A DNA stretch of 37,226 bases, taken from contig CAYLZO010000018.1 in assembly GCA_964387775.1 (NCBI GenBank), positions 1-37,226 on the forward strand, written 5' to 3'. This document shows positions 31,144-37,226 of the stretch, piece after piece. Source of the stretch: CAYLZO01 sp964387775. Its GTDB lineage: Bacteria > Chloroflexota > Anaerolineae > JAAYZQ01. The position numbers were made by a program, and so were the translations under genes. The notes under the pieces were generated by a model. That model made no database searches. It had not been told where the DNA came from and saw only the letters and a program-made list of their open reading frames with translations. Numbering within the stretch: the first letter of the stretch is position 1; each line of letters begins with the position of its first letter.

Positions 31144-31492
31144 CCAGTTTGCAGCCGCCCGGCTGTTGGTCGCTTTGCTCAAGTTGGACGGCTACGAAGC
31201 CCGCCACGTGATGGACTGGCAGAATCTGGTGGCCGAGGTGGAAGTGCATCGCCCAGACCTGGTGCTGCTGGACGTGCATCTGCCCGACGTGGACGGCTTT
31301 GAGCTGTTGAAGCAGATCCGCGAATACGCCGATCCGGAGGTATCCACCGTGCCGGTGTTGTTCATCTCTGCCCTGGATTATGGCCATCGACTCGAAACAT
31401 CGGGGGCAGACGGATTCCTGCTAAAGCCGTTCCAGCACCGGGATCTGCTCGACGCCATCGAAGCTGTGAAAGAGGCGCGGGGTCTGGCATGA
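31118..31492 (+). CDS. Stand-alone response regulator receiver (overlaps lon)
   Basis: 124 aa. A single receiver domain: acidic pair D8/D9, phospho-acceptor D52 (LVLLDVHLPDVDG), Ser in LFISALD, and Lys in FLLKPFQ. There is no output domain. The ATG at 31118 lies inside the end of lon, 26 bases before its stop, with GGAAGG upstream inside the lon coding sequence. Translation is therefore likely coupled to that of the protease. It is a close relative of the next gene (same D52 position, same HRPDLV/RRPDLV and GADGF[LI] motifs), suggesting tandem duplication. Confidence 0.9.
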   Translation: MKKILVVDDQFAAARLLVALLKLDGYEARHVMDWQNLVAEVEVHRPDLVLLDVHLPDVDGFELLKQIREYADPEVSTVPVLFISALDYGHRLETSGADGFLLKPFQHRDLLDAIEAVKEARGLA

Positions 31493-31544
31493 GGCTAAGG
31501 GCTGGCCGGTTACTCGATGGGCTGGGAAGCGAGGAACGGGACGG

Positions 31545-31943
31545 GTGGACAGAATCCTGATCATTGACGACGATCCATCCGGCGCCCAGTTGCTGGCGAC
31601 CTTGCTGGAGATGGAGGGATACCAGGCCCTCAAGTTGGAGTGGTGGAGCGACCCTCTGGGGGAGCTAGAACAGCGCCGGCCTGACCTGGTCATTATGGAC
31701 GTCCGCCTCCAGGACAAGAGTGGGTTCGACCTGCTGGCAGAGATCCGGAGCCACCCCGATCCCGAGCTGGCCCGGACCCCCGTGCTTCTGATGTCTGTAG
31801 AAGATCACAGCACACGCAGCCAGCAGGCCGGGGCCGATGGGTTCATTGCCAAGCCCTTTGACGTGCCCACGCTACTCGATGCGATTCGAGAAATTGAAGG
31901 GGCAACACACGAGACAACACGAGAAGACAAGTCTGATTTATGA
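31545..31943 (+). CDS. Stand-alone response regulator receiver, tandem paralogue
   Basis: 132 aa from GTG 31545. Receiver domain with D8-D10, phospho-acceptor D52 (LVIMDVRLQDKSGFDLL), Ser in LLMSVED and Lys in FIAKPFD. A short charged tail (GATHETTREDKSDL) follows. It has the same layout as the preceding receiver but differs strongly in the surface helix (EWWSDPLGELEQ). No histidine kinase lies within this operon; the nearest is the hybrid at 4817. It probably signals by binding a partner. Confidence 0.88.
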   Translation: MDRILIIDDDPSGAQLLATLLEMEGYQALKLEWWSDPLGELEQRRPDLVIMDVRLQDKSGFDLLAEIRSHPDPELARTPVLLMSVEDHSTRSQQAGADGFIAKPFDVPTLLDAIREIEGATHETTREDKSDL

Positions 31944-31976
31944 GAGGTTAAAGTGACAAGAAAAAGGAAGCAAAAG

Positions 31977-33659
31977 ATGCAATGGTACAAGATGGACCTG
32001 CATCTCCACACCCCAGCTTCGGCCGATTGGAAGGAGCCCGGGGTCAGCTACTTGGATTTTTTGCACCAAGCGGAGATGCGAGGATTGGACATTATTGCGA
32101 TTACGGACCACAATACCGTGGCGGGTTGTGCGGCATTGCAAGCCGAGATTGAGAAGCTTGACATGTTGGAGCGATTGGGCCGCATCCAGCCGGACGAGGA
32201 GCGCCGATTGGAAGAATACCGGCGCATTGGCAACAAGATTTTGGTCCTGCCAGGATTCGAATTTACGGCGACCCTGGGATTTCACATCATGGGCGTTTTC
32301 CCGCCCAATACGAGCATTCGCAAGTTGGAGCATCTGCTACTAGAACTGAATGTGCCGGCCGACCGGTTGGACGAAGGGGCGACGGAGGTCGGTGCCACGA
32401 CCGACACCCTGACCGCCTACGAAGTGATCAGTAACGCCGGCGGGCTGGTCATCGCTGCCCACGCCAACTCCAGCCACGGGGTAGCGATGCGGGGGCTGGA
32501 CTTTGGCGGGCAGACGCGCATCGCCTACACCCAGAGCCCCAACCTTCACGCCCTGGAGGTTACCGACCTGGAGAAGCGCGGCCGCCGGACGACGGCCTCG
32601 TTCTTTAGCGGCCGCAAGCCCGAGTATCCCCGGCGGATGCACTGCATCCAGGGCTCGGACGCCCATTACCTGACGGCCCCGCCAAACCGGCGCAATCGCC
32701 TCGGGGTAGGCGACCGCGTCACCGAGATCCTGCTGCCCGAGCTGAGTTTCGAGGCCATCAAGGAAGTTTTCCTCAGCGACGACTTTTCCCGCACCCGCCC
32801 CTATCGCCCCACCAAGGCGCCTTACGATCACGTCCAGGCCGCCCGCGAGGAAGGACCGAGCATCGTCCAGTCGTTCCACGAGAGCATGACCAAGCGAGGC
32901 GGGCGCCTGCACGCGATTCTGCGTGACGTGGTGGCCATGGCCAACACCAACGGCGGGACGGTTTACGTCGGGGTCAAGTCCGATCCCAAAGCACTGCCCA
33001 TGGGTGTCTCTGACCCTGACGAAGCGACGAACACCCTCAAGGCCGAGATCCAGCGCAAGGTCGTGCCCCCGCTGGACGTGGACATTGCGGTTGTCGAGAC
33101 CCACGGGCGCCAGGTGATCCAACTGAGCGTGCCCCTGGGCAAAGACGTGCCCTACACCCTCGATGGGACGACGATCTACTTGCGACAGGAGGCCGAGACC
33201 AACATTGCCATGCGAGACGAGATCGTCTCGCTGGTCAAGCGCACCTTGACCAGCGAGGCAGCTGCCACCGAAGAAGGCGAAGAGAAAGAGAAAGTCACCA
33301 CACCGGCGGGAGCGGTCGAACCGCCCAAGACCGGGGTCCAGATCGTGGATACCATAGAGCGTAAAGGGACCCTCTACCACGCCATGAAGGACCTGCGCAA
33401 CGGGAACGTCGTGCGCAACGTGACCCGCTCCTCGGCGCGAAAGCTGTGGCGGTACGCCATTACCCAGCAAGAGACCAAACCGGTCCAGCCGGATCAGGTC
33501 CGGTGGCAGGGGAATCTGGGCCTTTGGAAGTCGTCCAAGCGGGCGGGCAAGGTCCGCTACGACCTGGTCCAGCGAATGCCCGATGGCCAGATCCACGTCT
33601 ACTATGGCGTAACGGAGGATGGCATTGACGGCCCGTGGCGCACGTTTCTCAAAGAGTGA
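31977..33659 (+). CDS. PHP phosphoesterase with AlbA_2/Schlafen-type domain
   Basis: 560 aa from ATG 31977 (AAGGAAG upstream); GTG 31953 is an alternative with AGAGG. Residues 1-240 form a PHP domain: MDLHLHTPASAD, IIAITDHNTV, LPGFEFT, VIAAHANSS and IQGSDAHYL supply the metal ligands. About 298-421 match an AlbA_2/Schlafen-like module (HAILRDVVAMANTNGGTVYVGVKSDP, then VQLSVPLG-type strand and YLRQEAETNIAMRDEIVSL). A Glu-rich linker follows, and about 95 C-terminal residues (LYHAMKDLRNGNVVRNVTRSSARKLWRYAI ... GPWRTFLKE) form a basic, possibly nucleic-acid-binding domain I do not recognise. It is likely a nuclease or phosphoesterase. AAA+ ATPase follows 66 bp later. Confidence 0.85.
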   Translation: MQWYKMDLHLHTPASADWKEPGVSYLDFLHQAEMRGLDIIAITDHNTVAGCAALQAEIEKLDMLERLGRIQPDEERRLEEYRRIGNKILVLPGFEFTATLGFHIMGVFPPNTSIRKLEHLLLELNVPADRLDEGATEVGATTDTLTAYEVISNAGGLVIAAHANSSHGVAMRGLDFGGQTRIAYTQSPNLHALEVTDLEKRGRRTTASFFSGRKPEYPRRMHCIQGSDAHYLTAPPNRRNRLGVGDRVTEILLPELSFEAIKEVFLSDDFSRTRPYRPTKAPYDHVQAAREEGPSIVQSFHESMTKRGGRLHAILRDVVAMANTNGGTVYVGVKSDPKALPMGVSDPDEATNTLKAEIQRKVVPPLDVDIAVVETHGRQVIQLSVPLGKDVPYTLDGTTIYLRQEAETNIAMRDEIVSLVKRTLTSEAAATEEGEEKEKVTTPAGAVEPPKTGVQIVDTIERKGTLYHAMKDLRNGNVVRNVTRSSARKLWRYAITQQETKPVQPDQVRWQGNLGLWKSSKRAGKVRYDLVQRMPDGQIHVYYGVTEDGIDGPWRTFLKE

Positions 33660-33672
33660 GTTGGAAACGAAG

Positions 33673-33685
33673 GGTGCCTGGCACC
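33673..33685. repeat. 13-bp palindrome ggtgcctggcacc
   Basis: A perfect odd palindrome (ggtgcc-t-ggcacc) between the PHP/AlbA_2 gene and the ATPase gene. It could be a protein-binding site or a small REP-like word. Confidence 0.45.
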
Positions 33686-33725
33686 TGATTTGTCCAGGAT
33701 CCAAAGGAATGGAGAAGAGGCAAAC

Positions 33726-35042
33726 TTGACCAAACAGCCATCTACCGGCTTTTCTGTAGAACGGTACATCCCCGAACCCAAATCTATCGAGGATACCGAA
33801 CTGACGGAGCGCTTTCTGGCCGATCTGGTGCTCAAGTTGGTCTATTTCAAGAGCGACATGAGCGCCGTCGAGATCGCCGATGCGCTGGCCCTGCCTTTCG
33901 TCGGCGTGATGGGGCCGATCTTGGAATTCCTGAAACGAGAAGAACTGGTCGAGGTGTCGGGCTCGAAGGGGTTCGGCGAGCGGGGCTATCAGTACGTGAT
34001 CTCGGGCAAAGGGGCCGATCGGGCCGCCCAGGCCCTGGAACGCGACACCTACGTCGGCCAGGCCCCGGTCCCGCTGGAGCAATATATCCAGATGGTCCGC
34101 CACCAGACGATGGGCGAACTGCGCGTCGGACCTTCGGAAGTGCGACAGGCACTGTCACACCTGATCTTGAGCGGAGAGTTGGTGAACCGGATCGGGCCGG
34201 CGGTGAACTCGGGCCGTTCTTTGTTCCTCTATGGCCCGCCGGGCAACGGCAAGACCGTCATCGCCAAGAGCATCATCCGCATGCTCAAAGGCCACGTTTA
34301 CATCCCCTACGCCGCCATCGTGGACGGTCAAATCATCCGCATCTTTGACGAGATGAACCACCGTCCGGTCCAGGCACCCCGCCGGGAGGAAGAGAAGCGG
34401 GAGATCGGCACCGGCCGGCTTGCGCGCACCGACCCCCGCTGGGTCAAGATCCGCCGGCCCGAGATCGTGGTGGGCGGCGAGTTGACCATGCGCAACTTGG
34501 ACCTGATCTTTGACCCCATCTCCAAGACCTACGAGGCGCCGTTGCAGATGAAGGCCAACAACGGCCTCTTTGTCATCGACGACTTTGGCCGGCAGGCAAT
34601 GCGCCCCCAGGACCTGCTCAACCGCTGGATTGTGCCCCTGGAACTGAGAATAGACTTTCTGACACTCCAAACGGGCAAAAAGATCGAGATCCCTTTCGAC
34701 GAGCTGATCGTCTTTTCCACCAACCTCGACCCTCGGGACCTGGTGGACGATGCCTTTCTGCGGCGCATCCGCCACAAGCTGCTCATCGATTTCCCGGACG
34801 AAAAGATCTACTACCAAATCATGCAGCGCGAGTGCCAGGCTCGCGGCATAGACCTGCCGCCAGAGGCATTTGTTTATCTGATGCAAAAGCACTACATCGC
34901 CGCCGACCGCAATCTCCGCTCCTGCCATCCCCGCGACCTCCTGGACCAGATCAACGACATTGCCATCTATATGGGAACCAAGCCGGTGCTATCGAAGCAA
35001 TTGATCGACGCCGCTTGCGAAAGCTACTTTGCCAAGATCTGA
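33726..35042 (+). CDS. AAA+ ATPase with winged-helix-like N-terminus
   Basis: About 438 aa from TTG 33726, preceded by GGAGAAGAGG. Residues about 20-110 resemble a winged helix (FLADLVLKLVYFKSDMSAVEIADALALPFVGVMGPILEFLKREELVEVSG, then a hydrophobic wing GYQYVIS). The AAA+ core has Walker A GPPGNGKT (about 170-177), Walker B LFVIDDFGR, sensor LIVFSTNLDP, and an arginine-finger-type segment DAFLRRIRHKLLIDFP. A C-terminal helical lid (CHPRDLLDQINDIAIYMG) completes it. It is related to MoxR-like or Tad-associated ATPases rather than replication helicases. It could remodel or power the adjacent PHP/AlbA_2 protein. It is followed 9 bp later by mogA. Confidence 0.82.
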   Translation: MTKQPSTGFSVERYIPEPKSIEDTELTERFLADLVLKLVYFKSDMSAVEIADALALPFVGVMGPILEFLKREELVEVSGSKGFGERGYQYVISGKGADRAAQALERDTYVGQAPVPLEQYIQMVRHQTMGELRVGPSEVRQALSHLILSGELVNRIGPAVNSGRSLFLYGPPGNGKTVIAKSIIRMLKGHVYIPYAAIVDGQIIRIFDEMNHRPVQAPRREEEKREIGTGRLARTDPRWVKIRRPEIVVGGELTMRNLDLIFDPISKTYEAPLQMKANNGLFVIDDFGRQAMRPQDLLNRWIVPLELRIDFLTLQTGKKIEIPFDELIVFSTNLDPRDLVDDAFLRRIRHKLLIDFPDEKIYYQIMQRECQARGIDLPPEAFVYLMQKHYIAADRNLRSCHPRDLLDQINDIAIYMGTKPVLSKQLIDAACESYFAKI

Positions 35043-35051
35043 GCCTTTCTG

Positions 35052-35564
35052 ATGCGAGTAGGAATCCTGACCATCAGCGACCGGGGCTACCGGGGCGAAT
35101 ATCGGGACCTCAGCGGGCCGGTCATCCGCGAGATCGTCACCGGTGTTCTGAACGCCACCGTGGAGCAACAAGCCATCGTTCCCGACGAGCGGCCCGACAT
35201 TGCGGCCACGCTCCGCACCTGGGCCGACGACGAGGGCCTGGGCCTGGACCTGGTCCTCACCACGGGCGGCACCGGCTTTGCCCCTCGCGACGTGACCCCC
35301 GAGGCCACCCGCGACGTCGTCGAGCGGGAGGCGCCCGGCCTGGCGGAAGCCATGCGCGCCGCGAGCCTGGAGATCACGCCCCACGCCATGCTCTCGCGGG
35401 CGGTGGCCGGCATCCGGGGCGCGACCCTCATCGTCAATCTGCCCGGCAGCCCCAAGGCCGTCCGCGAGAACCTGGAGACGATCCTGCCCGCCCTGCCCCA
35501 CGCCGTCGAGCTACTTCAAGGGCAGAAGGGCGCCGACCGCCATCCCGACGAAATGCGTAAATGA
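35052..35564 (+). CDS. Molybdenum cofactor protein, MogA/MoaB family
   Basis: 170 aa. Signature features are the N-terminal RVGILTISDRGYRGEYRDLSGPVI, the substrate loop LVLTTGGTGFAPRDVTPEAT, and the last motif NLPGSPKAVRENLETILPALPHAVELL. The family adenylylates molybdopterin before molybdenum insertion. MogA and MoaB cannot be told apart safely here. It starts 9 bp after the AAA+ ATPase gene with no other moa/moe genes in the window, so a physical coupling without functional partners. Confidence 0.9.
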   Translation: MRVGILTISDRGYRGEYRDLSGPVIREIVTGVLNATVEQQAIVPDERPDIAATLRTWADDEGLGLDLVLTTGGTGFAPRDVTPEATRDVVEREAPGLAEAMRAASLEITPHAMLSRAVAGIRGATLIVNLPGSPKAVRENLETILPALPHAVELLQGQKGADRHPDEMRK

Positions 35565-35623
35565 GCAAATGAGCAAATCGGGCACCTTCCATTTGCTCAT
35601 TTGCCCGTTTGCCCATTTGCTCA
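35559..35623. repeat. Tandem and inverted 8-mers (aaatgagc / gctcattt)
   Basis: Left side: two copies of atgagcaa in tandem (35561-35576). Right side: four 8-mers of the form [ag]tttgc[tc]c (35591-35622). aaatgagcaaat (35567-35578) pairs perfectly with atttgctcattt (35591-35602) across 12 bases. It starts in the mogA stop region and ends just before the hutI ribosome site, so it could form an mRNA hairpin affecting hutI translation. Confidence 0.65.
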
Positions 35624-35636
35624 TGTGGAGGTGACC

Positions 35637-36881
35637 ATGCACGCCGACCTGCTCATCTACGACGCAGCCCAGGTCCTGACCCTGGCCTCGCCCGACGGCC
35701 CCAAGCGGGGGGAGGCCATGGGGGACCTGGGCCTCATCCCCGACGGCGCGGTGGCCATCCGCGACGGGCGCATCCTGGACGTCGGCCCCTCGTCCGAGTT
35801 ACGCAGCCAGGTCCGGGCCGAGCGCAGCCTCTACGCCGCCGGGCGCGTCCTCATGCCCGGCTTTGTGGACCCTCACACCCACCTGGTCTGGGCCGGCGAG
35901 CGCGCCGACGAGTTCGAAATGCGCGTCGCGGGCGCCAGCTACATGGAGATCATGGCCAAAGGCGGCGGCATCATGAACACCGTGCGCCACACCCGCGCCG
36001 CCACCGTGGACGAATTGTTAGCCCAGACCCGGCCCCGCCTGGAGCGGATGCTGGCCCTCGGCACGACCACGGTCGAGATCAAGACCGGCTACGGCCTCAA
36101 CCTTGAGGACGAGTTGAAACAACTGGCCGCCATCCACCGCCTCCAGGCCGAGTCGCCCGCGACCCTGGTGCCCACCCTTCTCGGCGCCCACGCCATCCCC
36201 GCCGAGTACGAAGGACGCGAAGACGAATACGTGGACCTTGTGGTCGAGACGATGCTCCCCGCCGTGGCCGCCCTGGACGAGCCGCCGCCCTTCTGCGACG
36301 TCTTTTGTGAGGAGGGCGCCTTTTCCGTGACCCAGTCGCGCCGTATCCTCGAAGCGGCCCGGGCGCTGGGCTTTGGACTAAAGATCCACGTGGACGAGTT
36401 TGAGGCCCTGGGCGGCACCCGGCTGGCCGTCGAGCTGGGCGCCACCTCGGCCGACCACCTGGTCTGCACCCCGCCCGACGAGCTCGAGCTGCTGGCCCGG
36501 TCAGACACCATTGCCGTGGCCCTGCCCGGCACGCCCTTTGGCCTGGCCCATCACGACTACACCCCGGCCCGGGCGCTCGTCGAGGCCGGGGGGGCCGTGG
36601 CCCTGGCCACCGACTGCAACCCCGGCACCTGCTGGTGCGAGTCGATGCAGTTCATGATCGCCCTGGCTTGCCGCTACATGGCCCTGACCCCCGCCGAGGC
36701 CATCAGCGCGGCGACGATCAATGCCGCCCACGCCGTCGGCCTCGGCGCCGAGGTGGGCAGCCTGGAGCCGGGCAAGCGCGCCGACCTGCTCCTCCTCGAC
36801 GCGCCCTCGTACCAACACCTGGGCTACCGCTTCGGGACGAATCTGGTGGGAGCCGTGGTGGTCGGGGGGCAAGTGATCTAA
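35637..36881 (+). CDS. hutI: Imidazolonepropionase
   Basis: 414 aa from ATG 35637 (GGAGGTGACC upstream). Motifs: metal ligands in FVDPHTHLVWAGERADEFEMR, KIHVDEFEALGGTRLAVELGATSADHL, a further LAHHDYTP segment, and ATDCNPGTCWCESMQFMIALACRYMALTPAEAI with the catalytic-site Asp. The C-terminus has the amidohydrolase-type GSLEPGKRADLLLLDAP. It hydrolyses 4-imidazolone-5-propionate to N-formimino-glutamate in histidine breakdown. No hutH, hutU or glutamate formiminotransferase gene lies in the window. Confidence 0.95.
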   Translation: MHADLLIYDAAQVLTLASPDGPKRGEAMGDLGLIPDGAVAIRDGRILDVGPSSELRSQVRAERSLYAAGRVLMPGFVDPHTHLVWAGERADEFEMRVAGASYMEIMAKGGGIMNTVRHTRAATVDELLAQTRPRLERMLALGTTTVEIKTGYGLNLEDELKQLAAIHRLQAESPATLVPTLLGAHAIPAEYEGREDEYVDLVVETMLPAVAALDEPPPFCDVFCEEGAFSVTQSRRILEAARALGFGLKIHVDEFEALGGTRLAVELGATSADHLVCTPPDELELLARSDTIAVALPGTPFGLAHHDYTPARALVEAGGAVALATDCNPGTCWCESMQFMIALACRYMALTPAEAISAATINAAHAVGLGAEVGSLEPGKRADLLLLDAPSYQHLGYRFGTNLVGAVVVGGQVI

Positions 36882-36898
36882 AATGGACAAGGAGCAAA

Positions 36899-37171
36899 AT
36901 GAGTGAATTTCAAGCAACGGAAGCCGGTGTTTCGGAGGATTCGGGATTGGAAGAGGCTTTGAAGGAATACGATCTTGTCATCCTCCGAGTATTTCAGAAA
37001 CTCCATGTCGCTCACGAAGAAGCAGCACGTCTGTCCTTCACCAAAGCAGACGTTGAGCGTGCCATTCATGAGCTTGGTCTTGCAATCAAAAACGTGCCTG
37101 ACATCGTCTACATCGGAGACCGCAAAAGTCTTCCTTCGACATGGCGGCCCGGAGGCCGCACATCAGGATGA
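36899..37171 (+). CDS. Short unassigned protein, possibly truncated
   Basis: 90 aa from ATG 36899, with AAGGAGCAAA in front. It begins EFQATEAGVSEDSGLEEALKEYDLVILRVFQKLHVAHEEAARLSFTKADVERAIHELGLAIKNVPDIVYIGDRKSLPSTWRPGGRTSG. The segment LGLAIKNVPDIVY resembles the N-terminal region of some endonuclease-type proteins that continue for hundreds of residues, but this is a weak memory-based impression. After YIGDRKSLP the sequence becomes Arg/Gly-rich and stops, so the frame may be truncated or joined to unrelated DNA near 37115-37145. Base composition is lower in GC than in the neighbours, which fits horizontal transfer. No function assigned. Confidence 0.5.
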   Translation: MSEFQATEAGVSEDSGLEEALKEYDLVILRVFQKLHVAHEEAARLSFTKADVERAIHELGLAIKNVPDIVYIGDRKSLPSTWRPGGRTSG

Positions 37172-37226
37172 TTTTTGCTGGCTTCGGATGTGCGAAGTTA
37201 ATGACGGACAAGCCCTTTGTATAGGG

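Noticed and set aside
32340..34103. 587-codon minus-strand open frame across two genes
   Set aside because: Antisense to the PHP/AlbA_2 and ATPase genes. It spans their intergenic space, which a real gene there would not be expected to do.
35559..35623. Possible small CRISPR or iteron origin
   Set aside because: Units are 8 bases, partly inverted, with no spacer structure and no replication gene nearby.
1..37226. tRNA, rRNA, riboswitches, integrase and attachment sites
   Set aside because: None seen by reading the intergenic spaces on both strands; a covariance-model search would be needed to exclude small RNAs.

Overview
The window is GC-rich, densely coded DNA, most likely from a Chloroflexota bacterium of the Anaerolineae type. 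This is inferred from a secreted protein ending in the YLPLVVRN-type tail common in that phylum, Thr/Pro-rich lipoprotein linkers, a PadR plus HAAS-like membrane gene set, a gamma-alpha fused 2-oxoacid:ferredoxin oxidoreductase, and two different Lon-type proteases. A run of ten N inside korB, and several gene fragments joined head to tail, suggest a draft, probably metagenome-derived, assembly. No rRNA, tRNA or CRISPR array was seen.

Layout. 1-464: no gene, one palindromic repeat. 465-3524 (minus): a beta-helix lipoprotein and a secreted repeat protein. 3609-4297: an internally deleted IS1-family element with perfect 26-bp terminal repeats. 4461-5920 (minus): a receiver-kinase hybrid and a NarL-type receiver that has lost its DNA-binding domain. 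5953-6003: two face-to-face promoters whose -35 boxes share a 15-bp palindrome. 6040-8356 (plus): padR and three membrane-protein genes. 8444-11727 (minus): LonB-like protease and a universal stress protein. 12270-15652 (minus): HPF, YihY/BrkB, lipid kinase and a baeRF-type protein. 15742-18781 (minus): korA/korB with a palindromic repeat between them, followed on the map by an FMN split-barrel protein. 19460-20493 (minus): four gene fragments in series (DHH N-terminus, P-type ATPase C-terminus, ABC ATPase N-terminus, OsmC C-terminus). 20625-26304 (minus): PRC-barrel, DUF1059-like, lipoprotein, membrane protein, response regulator, BON, Pcm, YtxH and MBL-fold genes. 26505-26750 (plus): a two-cluster ferredoxin with a near-consensus promoter, converging on a cysteine desulfurase (minus) that has a clear terminator. 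28156-37171 (plus): a long co-directional run hsp20 - lon - receiver - receiver - PHP/AlbA_2 protein - AAA+ ATPase - mogA/moaB - hutI - incomplete gene.

How it fits together. Much of the window concerns stress and macromolecule maintenance: two Lon families, Hsp20, Usp, ribosome hibernation factor, a release-factor-like baeRF protein, isoaspartate repair, PRC/BON/YtxH proteins and several stand-alone receivers. The best candidate for an undescribed system is the hsp20-lon-receiver-receiver-PHP/AlbA_2-AAA+ run. It links protein quality control and phospho-signalling to a putative PHP phosphoesterase carrying a Schlafen/AlbA_2-type domain, followed by an AAA+ ATPase with a winged-helix-like N-terminus. 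Intergenic spaces hold many different short palindromic repeats, mostly at gene or operon boundaries.
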